DNA of 64,000 nt from Diacronema lutheri (lineage: Eukaryota; Haptophyta; Pavlovophyceae; Pavlovales; Pavlovaceae): positions 1,643,799 through 1,707,798 of the forward strand of contig JAGTXO010000003.1 of assembly GCA_019448385.1 (NCBI GenBank), in the 5' to 3' direction. Under the pieces are notes generated by a model. It was not told the origin of the DNA. It did no database searches and saw nothing but the letters and a program-made list of their open reading frames with translations. Shown here piece by piece: positions 29,926-39,815 of this stretch (positions are counted from its first letter, which is position 1; every line of letters begins with the position of its first letter). Made by a program: the position numbers and the translations under genes.

Positions 29926-29941
29926 GGTGTATGTCTACACC
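29926..29941 (+). promoter_or_regulatory. Histone mRNA 3' stem-loop, diverged form
   Basis: GGTGTATGTCTACACC forms a perfect 6-bp stem (GGTGTA/TACACC) with the 4-nt loop TGTC. Size and G-G/C-C base match the canonical histone 3' stem-loop bound by SLBP, but stem and loop letters differ from the animal consensus. The same 16 nt stand after all three H2A genes here. The sequence cccgctgcacgcttctcc follows and recurs after the second H2A gene. Confidence 0.85.
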
Positions 29942-30345
29942 CCGCTGCACGCTTCTCCACACGGCCTCCAGAGCAAGGAGACGCGCGAGCACAGCGCGCC
30001 GCCGCGCCCAGCGCACCGGCCGCGCGCGGCCGCAGGCAGCGCGTTCTGGCACGCGCCGGCCACGTGCTCAGCACTGGCCGGCCATGGCTGGTCGTAGGAG
30101 GAAGGCGCCGCAAACGGCACCGCAAACGGGCAAGGGCCGCGCAGGGGCAGCCGGCAGCGTGTCGACGCTCAACAGGCCTGAGCGAAGCAGAGGTGAAGTG
30201 GCGGGCCCGACGGAGACTGCGCCAACGCCGAGGCGTACGCCGCGCGACCCTTGACTTGGCTCCAAGCCGACAAGAAGTGGCAGCCTCACTGCAAATCAGC
30301 CGCCATCGCCTGAAGTCCCCGTGACTGGCGTGCGCGGGAAGCGCG
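29942..30345. other. Intergenic region between H2A.X and the WD40 gene
   Basis: The first 20 nt may include a histone downstream element. The rest probably contains the promoter of the WD40 gene. I see no convincing coding frame, although several open frames cross it, and no RNA gene. Confidence 0.5.
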
Positions 30346-31506
30346 ATGGCGTTGGAGGGGCCAATCGATGGCCTCGACGAGGGTCGAGCTTCGCCGCGTG
30401 CGGGGCGCGCCGCACCGGCGCGCGCGCAGCCCAGCGCGCCCATCGATTCTCTTGCCGCCGCATTCGACGGGCAGTCGCGTGGCCGCGCGCCGCCAACTGG
30501 GCGCGCAGACCGCATGCGCGCCGCGCGCGCGGAGCCAGACGGCGGTGTCATGCCCAGTGGCGGCGATGGCGTCGGCGGCGACGGCGGCGATGGCGGTGAC
30601 GGCGGCGGCGGTGGCGGCGGCGGTGGCGGCGTCAGCAGCGGCTTGATCGACACGGCCCCCATCGGCGCCGCGGGCGACGGTCGCAGCGTGGGCTGTGGCT
30701 GCGCGGCAGCGGCGGCGGCGGACGCGCGCGCTGCGGTCCTCGCGCGCGAGCGCGCGGAGGCCTCGGCAGCGGCGGAGGCGGCGGGCGTGCCGGTGGCGGC
30801 GATGTTGGCGGAAGAGGCGGAGGCGGGCGAGGCCGCTCTAGCCGAGGCCGAGGCGCGGCACGCGAGCGGCCACGCACGCGCGAGCGCGGGCGCCGCCGCT
30901 GCCGCTGACGCGCGCGCGCTCGTGGCGCGCGCGCGCGGCGAGGGGAGGCTGCGGCCGCTCGCGCCTGTCGCGGCGGCGTCAGCCGCGCGCGCCGCGTTCG
31001 CGCGCGAGCGCGCGCGCGACGCGGCCACCACGTCGGCGGGCGCGGCGGGCGGCGCGGCGGGCGGCGCGGCGGGCGGCGCGGCGGGCGGCGCGGCGGGCGG
31101 CAGCGGCGAGCGCTCGATCGCGCTGCAGCTACGCGAGCGCGAGCTGGGCGTGCGGCGGCGCGGTCTGGCGCCATCGCCGCTACTCGCCTTCCGCTCGCTC
31201 CGCCGCGCGCACGGCGCGCGCGGCCACGCCGAGCCGGTCTATTGCGCGGCCTTTGATGGCGGGGGCAGCATGCTCATCACTGCGGCGGACGACGCGCTCG
31301 TCAAGCTGTGGTGCACGGCGAGCGGCTTCTTGCTCGCGACGCTACGCGGGCACGCGATGGACGTGACGGACCTCTCGATAAGCTGCGACGACTGCATCCT
31401 CGCCTCCGCCTCCAACGACCGCACCGTTCGCCTCTGGGCCGTGCGGCCGACGCCGGCGCTCGCGCCCGCGCCCGCCGCGCGCGCGTGCGCCGCGCTCGGC
31501 GTCGAT

Positions 31507-31540
<34 letters not shown>

Positions 31541-33411
31541 GCGCGGTGGGCGCGAACTCGATCGGCCTCGGCCTTGGCGAGCCCGTCGTGCCGCGCGCGC
31601 CGCGCGACGGCGGCGGCGCGGGCGGCGGCGCGCGCGCGTTCACGCCGCACTGCCTGCGCGTGCTGCGCGCGGGCGCGGCGCTGCAGACGGTAGACTGGCG
31701 GCCATGGGACGGGCTCGCGCCGCCGCAGCTGCTCACGACGGAGCAGAACGGTTTCATTCGGCTGTGGGAGTGTCCACCACCGTTTTACTGGACCGCCGCA
31801 GTTGCCGCCGCCAACGGCACGCTCGCCGCCGAGCAGCGCGCGCCTGCCGAGCCGAGCGCGTCGTGTGGCGCGCGGCGCAAGCAGCCCGCCGCCGCGTGCG
31901 TGGCTGGCGGCGCGCGGCGGCGCGGCGCGGGCGCGGCATGCGCCGGCCCAGCCGGCGCGTCGCCGCCGTCGCCGCCGCCACCGCCGCTGCCGTGCGTGCG
32001 CGTCGCGTGCTCGGAGTCGCTCGAAGGCCTCACGCCCGCGCAGGCTGTCGCGTGGGCACCGCTCGGCGCCGACTGGGCGTGCACCAAGCTGCCGCTCAAG
32101 TCGGTGCAGGGCTTCCGCGACGAGGCGCTCTCCGTCTTTTGCGTCTCGTGGACGGCCGGTGGGACGCTCGTCGCCGTGGGCACATCCGAGTGCGCCGCGA
32201 CGCTCTTCGCGCCCGCGGACGGCGACGAGGCAGACGCGCTCGCGCTCATCGACGCGCTGCACGCGCAGGCGCTCGCGCCGGCGGGCGCGGCGCGCGGCGC
32301 GCGCTCGACGCCGCCGTGCGGGCTGAGCGCGCGCGCGCGCCTCCACCGGCACAAGCGTCTCGACGGCCACGTACACGACGTGACCTCGGCGCAGTGGAGC
32401 GCGGCGCGCAGCGCGCGCGGCGCAGCGCCATTGCTGCTTACCGCGTCGCGCGACGGGCAGGCGCGCATCTGGCGGCGCGTCGCGCGGCGGCGCAAGGCGG
32501 CGGGCAAGGCGGGCGTGCCGGGCGGCGCGGCCGCGCTCGCTGCCGCGCACGCCGCCGCAGCCCTCGGCCACAGCGCGCGGCCGGCGCCCGACGGCGCGGC
32601 CGGCGCGAGCGGCTCGGCGGCTGGCGCGCCGCCCGCCGACGGCGGCCGCGCCGCCGAGCAGCTCGCGCGTGCCGCGGCGTCGCCACCGGGCGCGCTCATC
32701 TCGGCGCGCGCCGCGCACGCGGCCTCGCTCGCCGCCGCCATCGCCTCCGCCGCCACGCCGTATACCGCGCGCGCGGCGTGGTCCGACGAGGCGTGGGCCT
32801 TCTTGCCGCTCGGCGCGCAGGCGCGGCCTGGGCGCGGCGAGCAACCGCCGCTGATCAACATGGCGGTGTGGGTGCGTCGCGCCGCGCCGCGCCGCGCCGT
32901 CCGGAGCGCGCGAGGCCCACCCGCGCCGCGCGCGCCGCGTCTCACACCGCGCGCGGCCGTTACGCCGTTACGCCGTTACGCCGTTACGCCTTCATGCGCC
33001 GCTCTGCTGCCCGCGAACTGCCAGGCCGGCCGTGACGACTGTTACGCCGTCACGGCGGCGACCGATGCGACGCTGTCCGTCTGGTGCGCGGCGAGCGGGC
33101 AGAGGCTGCGCGTGCTGCGTGCGCACCAGCAGCAGATCTTCGTCCTCGACGCGCACCCGACGCGCGCGAACGTTGTGTTCTCAGCCGGTGCGCGCGCGCA
33201 TCGCCGCGCGCTCTGCGTGGGCGAGGCGCGCGAGCCGCGCGCGCGTGCGCGCGCGCCTCACACGCAGAGCGCGGCGCGGCGCGGCGCGCGCGCGGCGTGG
33301 CGGCGCAGGGTACGACGGTCTGCTCGTGCTGTGGGACGTGCAGACGGGGCGCTCGCTCTACCGTTACGGCGAGCAGCTGCCGCCTGCCGGCCAGCCCAAC
33401 GGTGGCGCGGC

Positions 33412-33468
<57 letters not shown>

Positions 33469-34024
33469 CGCGGGCGCGGCGGGCGCGGGCGCGGCCGGCG
33501 CGCACGCGGCGGACGGCGGCGACGTGGGCGACCTGCGCGAGCGGCTGGGCGACGTTGCGCCCGAGGAGTTCGCACTCGTCGAGGGGCGGTGGGACCGGCG
33601 CGGCGAGCAGCTCGTCGTGACCGACACGGCGGGTGGCCTCACGATCCTCAACACGTCCGCGCCGCCGCGCCGCGCGACGGCGCCCGCGCCGCCGCGCGCG
33701 CCGCCGCGCGCGCCGCCGGCCGCGCCGCTCGGCGCCGACGGGCGGCCGATGCTGCTGCCGCCGCCTCCCGCCGCCCTCTTGCTCTCGCCGCGCGCGCCGC
33801 GCGCGCTCGCCGCGCCCGACGCCGAGCGCGCCGCGCTGCCGACCGCGCATGACGCGCTCTACGCCGGCGGCGTTGCGCTCGCGCCCGCGCCGCCTCCGCC
33901 TGCGCCTCCGCCTGCGCCTCCGCCCGTCGAGCAATTCTTCGATGCTGATCTGCTCCCGTGGGGCCCCTTCGACGAGGCGGCGGACGACGCGCCGCAGCAA
34001 GACGATGGCGGCGTGCGCCCACGC

Positions 34025-34063
<39 letters not shown>

Positions 34064-35681
34064 TCCCTCGCCGCTTCTCTCGGCCCTCCGCCACCTCCGC
34101 CGCCTCCGCCGCCCGCGCGCCTCCGCCGCCCGTTACCGCTCCTCGTAACTGCCGACGGCGCGCCGTACGATGACGAAACGCAGGCGCGGCACGCGGCAGC
34201 CGTCGGCGCCTTCGAGTGCACCTCGCTCGCGCGCCTTTCCGCCGTCGCCGCCGCGGCGCTCGGCATGATCGAGCGCGTGCGCGCGCTCGCCGCCGCCGAG
34301 CGCGCCGCGCGCGACCGCGCCTGCGGCGAGCCGCCGGCTGGCGACGGCGTGACGCGGCCGGTGCGCGGCGGTGGCGGCGCGCTCGGCGGCGGCGGCGTGC
34401 TCGGCGGCGGTTGGGTGCTGCCAAAGAAGGACGCACGGGCGGGCGCGCGCGGTGTGCACACGGCCGACGGCGGGGCGTCCTCTGACGATGGCGGCAGGAG
34501 CGACAGCGAAGCGGCCGTCCGGAGTGTCGCGTTCGCCGGACCGGGCCGCATCCTCGGACTCGGTGGCAGGCCCGCGCGCGCGGCACGGGTCGTCGTCGTC
34601 GAGGACGACGACGAGGGCGAGGGCGACGACGACGGCGGCGGCGAGGGCGAGGGCGGCGAGCGGCTTGCGCGCCTTGGCGCCGTCGGCGACGACGGCGCGG
34701 GCGCAGCCGAGCGCGGCGCGCGCCGCATGGCGCACGCCGCACACGCTGCGCCCGCGGCGGGCGCGAGCGCGCCCGCCGCGCTCGGCCGCCGGCTGCGCCC
34801 TCTCGGGCGGAGCGCAGACGGTGCCGTCGCTTCCGACGATGACGCAGACGGCGGCGGCGCGCGCAGCGGGCGCGGCGACCGCGCGGCGCGCGCCGCCCGC
34901 CGGCAGGGCAGCGGCGCGCCGGACGCGCGAGGCGCAGATGGCGCGCGCCGTCCGCGGCGCGCGGCACTCCGCGCGACCGAGCGTTTGAGCCGGCGGGTGG
35001 CGGCGACGGCGGAGGAGGAGACGGAGGAGGAGGCGGAGGGGGAGGGCGGTTGCGCACGGCGGCGCCGCGTCGCGCGTGCGCGAAGCGACGGCGCGCACGG
35101 CACGCGTGGCGGCGAGCGCGCGCGGCACGATGGCGGTGGCGGTGCGTCGTCGTCGTCGCCCGCCCAATCGGCCGAATGGCGTGCGCAGGGGGAGGCGGAG
35201 TCGGAGTCGGACGACGAGTGCGAGGACGAGTGCGAGAGCGATGAATGCGAGAGCGACGACGACAGCGACAGCGGCGATGGCGAGCGTCGCCGCTCGGCTG
35301 GCGCGCGCGCCACCCGCGCCGTGGCGCGCGCGCTGACGCGCGCGCGCTCGAGGCCGCGCCGGCGTGCACGCGACTCGTCAGGGTCGTCCGATTCTGAGAG
35401 CGAGCCAGCGGCTGACTCGAGCTCCGACTTGGCAAGCAGCTTCACGAGCCGCTCGGAGCGCGACGAGTGGGACGCGCCGCGCACGCGCACGCGCGCGCGC
35501 GCGCCGATTGGCGCGCCGCGCGTGCGCCGGCGGTCGCAGCGCACTGTGCGGCCAAACCTGCGCTGCGCGCAGGGCGCTGGCGAGGGCGAGGGCGAAAGCG
35601 GGGCGGAGGCGGAGGACGAGGCGGAGGACGAGGACGAGGACGAGGAGGCGCGCCCGCCAGTCTCCCGACGCGACAGCGACA

Positions 35682-35732
<51 letters not shown>

Positions 35733-36763
35733 GAGATGCGCGCGGCGGCCGTGCGCTCGCCCGCTCGCAGCGCGCGCGCCGTCCAACTGCCGCCGTGGGC
35801 CAACGCGGCGTCAAGCGCGCGCGAGCAGACGCGCGCGCTGCGAGCGCGCCGCCATCGCCCCTCCTGCGCGAGCGGCGTGGCGCCATCTTTGGCTGCAGCC
35901 GACGGCCGCAACGGCGCAAGCGCAAGCGCGCGATCGTGTCGGACGGTTCGAGCGGCTCATCCGATGCGCAGGGCGAGGATGAGGGCGGGGATGAGAGCGA
36001 CGGCGAGGAGGAGGAGGACGAGGAGGGTAGCACCGAGGACAGCAGCGCGCGTGCGACCGGGGCCGCGCTCGCCGCCACGCGCGCCGCGCAGCCGCAGGTG
36101 CCGACGGCCGGGCGAGGCGCGCGCGCGGCCGCACGCGCGCCGCGCGCTGGCGCGCACGCCGGCGCCGCGGTGGCCATAGCTCCGAGGGCGGCGCGCGCGG
36201 CGGAGGCGGCGGCTGCAGTGTTGGCCCCCGTCGCCGCCGGTGCGCCGAACGGCGGCGCACGCCGTCGAGCGTTGCGCGCGCTCGGCCGCGCGGCCGCCCG
36301 CGCCCCGCCCCCGCCCATCGTAGGCGCGCGCACCCCGCATGCGGGCGCGCCGCGCTCGGGCGGAAAGCGGCGTCGCGGCGCCGCAATCGCCCATGCTGAT
36401 CTGGCGGCGAGCGAGCCGCCAACGCTGCGCTCGCGTGCGCTGCGCACACCGCCGCCGCCGCCCGTCGCGCGCGCCGCTGCGGCGCCACGCGCGCGCGCCG
36501 TGGCCGGTGCGGCCGACGACGGCTGGGGCTCTGCGGCGCGCAGCGGGCCCGCATCGGGGAGCGAGCGCGCGTCGGACAGCCCCGAGACCGGCGACTCGGC
36601 CTCAGATTCGGACGAGGCGGTGCCGCTGGCGCTGCGCGCGCGCGTCGCACGTGCGGCTGTGGGGCCACGCGCGCGCGCCGCGCGCGCGCGCGCGCCCGCG
36701 GATGGCGGTGGTCCAAGTGCCGTGGCGACACGCGCATTGGGCACGCGCCGCCGCCGCCGTTGA
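30346..36763 (+). CDS. BRWD/PHIP-like WD40 protein with long acidic tail, spliced
   Basis: Exons 30346..32871, 33025..33187 and 33309..36763 join to 2,047 residues. WD repeats include GHAEPVYCAAFDGGGSMLIT with LVKLWCTASGFLLATLRGH, then NDRTVRLWAV, ALSVFCVSWTAGGTLVAVGT, HVHDVTSAQW and ATLSVWCAASGQRLRVL. After the last junction comes GYDGLLVLWDVQTGRSLYRY. A following VEQFFDADLLPWGPFD matches the EQFF segment that ends the propeller of BRWD1/2/3 and PHIP. Those proteins read acetylated chromatin and act as CUL4-DDB1 substrate receptors. Here about 1,100 C-terminal residues are disordered, with Asp/Glu/Ser runs and basic clusters, and I see no bromodomain. A nuclear chromatin or ubiquitin role is likely by family. 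Poly-Gly, poly-Ala and Pro-rich loops enlarge the propeller. Confidence 0.75.
32872..33024 (+). other. First intron of the BRWD-like gene
   Basis: Donor GTGTGG|GTGCGTCG, acceptor CTGCCAG|GCCGGC, phase 0, 153 bp. It contains CTCAC and four tandem copies of gccgttac at 32956..32987. Splicing joins two halves of a WD repeat region. Confidence 0.75.
33188..33308 (+). other. Second intron of the BRWD-like gene
   Basis: Donor GCCG|GTGCGCGC, acceptor GCGCAG|GGTACGAC, phase 1, 121 bp. Splicing produces FSAGYDGLLVLWD, which matches the FSAG-x-DG-x-x-x-x-WD pattern of BRWD/PHIP. This fixes both borders well. Confidence 0.88.
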
Positions 36764-36905
36764 GCGCGAGCGCGAAAGGCGCGGCCAGGTTTCAACGCCA
36801 CCTTAAAACCGCCTCGCGACGCATGCAGCTGTGGGTTTGGCCTCCCGTCTGCCGCTGCGAGGCCGACCCGATCCGAAATCTCGCTCATGATCAAGCGGGC
36901 ACGCA

Positions 36906-37649
36906 TCACTCCGAACCGCCCCGGACGCCTGCCCGAGATGAGTCCGTTGCGGCACGGGCCGGATGCGCGTCGCCGTCCAAGCTGTGTGCCGTGCGGCCGT
37001 GAGCAAGCTCCGTCGCGGGCGCGGGCGGCGTAGCGCCTGCTGCGCGCGCGCCTTTCGATGCAAAGAGCGGCAGCAGCTGCGCGGTCGGGTCGAGCAGCGG
37101 CTCGGGGCGCTGCAGCTCGGGCGGCTCCCACGAGACTGGCATGCCCTCGTAGCCGGCGCGGTACATCTCAAAGTGGAGCATGGCGCGAGGCCTCCCCTTG
37201 TCTTTTGCGAGCACGGTCGCCCCCGACCCGATCACCTCCCCCGCGTCCACGTCGCTGCCCACACGCAGGTCGTCCCGCGCGCGCACCTCGCCGTAGCAGA
37301 CGACCCACGAGCTCGAGGCGACCATGACGGCCTGCGTGTCGAGCCACCACGGGCTCTGCGCCTTGGGCCCGGTTAAGTCAACGATGCGCACGACGCGCCC
37401 AGCCTCGACCGCAGCCACGGGCGCGCCGTGCGGCGCGTACAGGTCGACGCCCTCGTGCGTGTGCTTGGAGCGCACGACGGCGAACGCGCCGCAGTGCGGC
37501 AGAAGCGGAAGCTCAACCTCCGTGGCCAGGTCGATTGTGCGGAATGACTCGCTGTCCGTCGTGCAGCCGCGCAGCCGCATGGATGGCAGCGGGCTGACGA
37601 TGGCTGCAGCCGGCCGCTCGGCTGTCTCATCGGCGGGCGCGTTCGCCAT
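36906..37649 (-). CDS. M23 peptidase-like (LytM fold) protein
   Basis: The predicted protein has 247 residues. Residues 55 to 165 follow the M23/LytM pattern: THEGVDLYAPHGAPV with H65 and D69 as probable metal ligands, a V-x-A-x-x-x-G-R-V-V strand, and AMLHFEMY with H159. In active M23 enzymes this last motif is HxH. Here the first His is replaced by Met157, so the catalytic general base appears missing while the three metal ligands remain. M23 enzymes cut peptidoglycan cross-links in bacteria, and inactive relatives such as LECT2 bind zinc without cleaving. There is no signal peptide. Bacterial ancestry is plausible, but codon use matches the neighbours, so any transfer is old. The tail after residue 195 is low complexity. 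Confidence 0.75.
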   Translation of the reverse strand: MANAPADETAERPAAAIVSPLPSMRLRGCTTDSESFRTIDLATEVELPLLPHCGAFAVVRSKHTHEGVDLYAPHGAPVAAVEAGRVVRIVDLTGPKAQSPWWLDTQAVMVASSSWVVCYGEVRARDDLRVGSDVDAGEVIGSGATVLAKDKGRPRAMLHFEMYRAGYEGMPVSWEPPELQRPEPLLDPTAQLLPLFASKGARAAGATPPAPATELAHGRTAHSLDGDAHPARAATDSSRAGVRGGSE

Positions 37650-37700
37650 GGACGGGAAGTGGGTGGGTGAAGTGCGAACCTACAAAACTTCCTACGGCCC

Positions 37701-37775
37701 GCGTCGGCCCGGGCCTCGGTGCCTGGGCTCGGGCTTCGGTGCCTCGGCCCGGGCCTCGGTGCCTCGGCTCGGCGC
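37701..37775. repeat. 20-bp minisatellite, about 3.5 copies
   Basis: The core gggcctcggtgcct recurs at 37711, 37731 (one change) and 37751, with a partial copy after it. It sits upstream of the M23-like gene start. Confidence 0.85.
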
Positions 37776-38019
37776 CCCGGGTCTGTGCCTCGCCTCCGGG
37801 CCGCACACGCATCCCTTTTCGCCGTGAAGCGCCGCGTTCGAGAATCCAGAACCCTTGCCGCACGCAGTACGAACGCAGCCTTCAAGGCCGCATGGCCTCG
37901 CTGCTCCGTGCTTGTCCTGCGAAGGGATCGACGAGGGGAGAGAGGGGCGTCGCTGCGCTCCGCACGGCCACGCGCGCAGCCGCGCGTGCGCGGCGGCCGC
38001 GCGGAGAAGCGTGCAGCGG

Positions 38020-38035
38020 GGTGTAGACATACACC
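38020..38035 (-). promoter_or_regulatory. Histone mRNA 3' stem-loop for the plain H2A gene
   Basis: On the minus strand this reads GGTGTATGTCTACACC, identical to the other two copies, 107 nt after the H2A stop codon. It is again followed by cccgctgcacgcttctcc. Confidence 0.85.
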
Positions 38036-38142
38036 GGAGTGGGGTTCCTTGGACGATGAGGGTGCGGCGGGCCCCGGGCCGAGGCCGAGCGCGCGCGCTG
38101 ACGGCGCGCGCATCATGCGCGCGTGTCCTCGAAGCGGATAGC

Positions 38143-38535
38143 TTACTCGGCCTTCTTCGTCTTCTTGGGCAGCAGGACGCTGTGGATGTTGGGCAGCACG
38201 CCGCCCTGCGCGACCGTCACGCCCGAGAGCAGCTTGTTGAGCTCCTCGTCGTTGCGCACGGCGAGCGTGACGTGGCGCGGGATGATGCGCGACTTCTTGT
38301 TGTCGCGCGCAGCGTTGCCCGCGAGCTCGAGCACCTCAGCGGCGAGGTACTCGAGCACGGCGGCCATGTACACGGGCGCGCCCGCGCCGATGCGCTGCGA
38401 GTAGCGGCCGAGCTTGAGGTGGCGGTGGACGCGGCCGACGGGGAACTGCAGGCCCGCCTTCGCCGAGCGCGAGGACGACTTCTTCTTCGAGCCGCCACGG
38501 CCGCCGGCAGCAGGGGTCACGTTCTTGCCGGGCAT
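38143..38535 (-). CDS. H2A: Histone H2A, canonical, without SQ tail
   Basis: The 130-residue protein is identical to the H2A.X-type protein at 29464..29874 through VLLPKK, then ends TKKAE with no SQ motif. The DNA of the shared part is also almost identical, including most synonymous sites, which suggests gene conversion or recent duplication. It is divergent from the H2A variant gene, with 165 bp between the starts, so the two may share regulatory DNA. It has no intron. Confidence 0.97.
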   Translation of the reverse strand: MPGKNVTPAAGGRGGSKKKSSSRSAKAGLQFPVGRVHRHLKLGRYSQRIGAGAPVYMAAVLEYLAAEVLELAGNAARDNKKSRIIPRHVTLAVRNDEELNKLLSGVTVAQGGVLPNIHSVLLPKKTKKAE

Positions 38536-38700
38536 GGGTGGTCGCTTGGTCGGTGCGAGTCGGTGGGAGCGCGGGAGGTGTGGGAAGCGTTGTGCTGCCG
38601 CCGATTTTCAAATATCTTCACTGGTCGTTTGGCAGGCGCGAAGAGCAGGCTGCGCTCGCACGGCAGCAGACCCGCCCGCTACTCTACCCCAGCGCAGACC

Positions 38701-39461
38701 ATGGCACCGAAGGGAGGCTCCGGACGCGGCGTCGACAAGAAGAAGTGCGCGCGGCGCACGCTCGGACGTCTCGTCCGGCTGCGCGCGAGACGGCTGCTCG
38801 GCCCCGCCGCCCGCCGCACGGCGCGCGTCAGTTCTCGTCGCGCCGCGGAGCGCGCCGCGCGCGAGGGGTTGCCGCCGCTCGGTGCGCGGCGTCTCGCCGC
38901 CTCTCGACCGGCTGGGGCCGGTCGTGCAAAGAACAGGCTGGTGCGCACCCGCTCACGACCGCTTGGCCCGCGCGCCTGCGCCCGCGCTGGTGGCGTGCGC
39001 GCGCAGGAAGGCGCAGAGCAAGTCGGCCAAGGCGGGCCTCACGTTCCCCGTCGCGCGCATTGGCCGCGGCCTTCGCTTCATGCGCTTGGCCAAGCGGCTT
39101 GGCGCGGGAGGCCCAGTGTACTTGACGGCCGTGCTCGAGTATATGGCCGCCGAGGTGCTCGAGCTCGCGGGCAACGCGTGCCGCGACAACAAGAAGAAGC
39201 GCATCACGCCGCGCCACCTCGTCCTCGCGATCCGCAACGACGAGGAGCTCAACAAGCTGCTCGGCGGCGTCACGATCGCGCAGGGTGGCGTGCTGCCCAA
39301 CATCCACCAGGTGCGCAGGCGCCGTGCGCGCCCCGCTTCCGCGCTCCGCGCCAGCGCGTCAACGCGCTGGACGGTGCCTACCTGTACCGGCCATGCGATC
39401 GCAGGTGCTGCTGCCCAGCAAGAAGAAGATCGGCAAGGACGGTGCCAGCCAGGATTTTTAG
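38701..39461 (+). CDS. Divergent histone H2A variant (SQDF tail), spliced
   Basis: Exons 38701..38744, 39007..39310 and 39405..39461 join to 134 residues. The N-terminal tail is [18 protein letters not shown]. The fold contains [59 protein letters not shown] and [17 protein letters not shown], ending GASQDF. SQDF fits the H2A.X-type phosphorylation motif. The loop 1 region ([20 protein letters not shown]) differs clearly from the other two H2A copies. It is not H2A.Z, because the acidic patch and C-terminal region follow canonical H2A. Its introns set it apart from the intronless pair. Yet it carries the same 3' hairpin 25 nt after the stop. Confidence 0.92.
38745..39006 (+). other. First intron of the H2A variant
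   Basis: Donor AAGAA|GTGCGCGC, acceptor GCGCAG|GAAGGC, phase 2, 262 bp, with a CTCAC near 38,952. Splicing yields the lysine-rich tail leading into [11 protein letters not shown]. Confidence 0.88.
39311..39404 (+). other. Second intron of the H2A variant
   Basis: Donor CACCAG|GTGCGCAG, acceptor ATCGCAG|GTGCTG, phase 0, 94 bp. Splicing gives [12 protein letters not shown], the expected H2A C-terminus. Confidence 0.92.
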
Positions 39462-39486
39462 AGGAGGTCCTCCTCAAACCAACCAC

Positions 39487-39502
39487 GGTGTATGTCTACA
39501 CC
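39487..39502 (+). promoter_or_regulatory. Histone mRNA 3' stem-loop for the H2A variant
   Basis: The same 16 nt, GGTGTATGTCTACACC, lie 25 nt after the stop of a spliced histone gene. The flank accacgg before it matches cccacgg before the first copy. Confidence 0.85.
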
Positions 39503-39815
39503 CCGCCCGCCCCCGTCTCCATGCGCGCTCCGCCCGGCCGCCCCACCCCCGCCTTCCGCAGTTCCGCTGCCACCGCCACTTGGGCATGTCGCCTTTCAGC
39601 CGGCTCTCGGCAGCGGGCGCCTCAACTCTGCCACGGCCACTGATCATGATCGCTGACCACGGCCACGGCCTCGATTCTGCCACAGCGATCAGACGCTGTG
39701 CGACGAGTCCCGTTGATCGCTTTTCAGTGGACACTTCCAGTCCACAGGCATACTCGTCTTCCCCCTCCCCGACCGTTTCTTTCCGCCTCCAACCGTCCAA
39801 CGGCGGGTCGGCCTC
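39503..39815. other. Intergenic region before the proline-rich protein gene
   Basis: No gene is visible. A 9-bp inverted repeat (tgatcgctg at 39647, cagcgatca at 39683) could form a hairpin with a 27-nt loop, but has no clear role. The promoter of the proline-rich gene is expected here. Confidence 0.5.

Larger units (their letters stand above)
37650..38142. other. Intergenic region with 20-bp repeats and a histone hairpin
   Basis: This spacer lies between the start of the M23-like gene and the stop of the plain H2A gene. It contains about three and a half 20-bp repeats near 37,701 to 37,775 and the histone-type hairpin at 38020..38035. No convincing coding frame is present. Confidence 0.6.

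Noticed and set aside
33859-37131. Minus-strand open frame of 1,090 codons opposite the WD40 gene
   Set aside because: It is a low-complexity shadow of the acidic tail of the WD40 protein, and it runs into the end of the M23-like gene.
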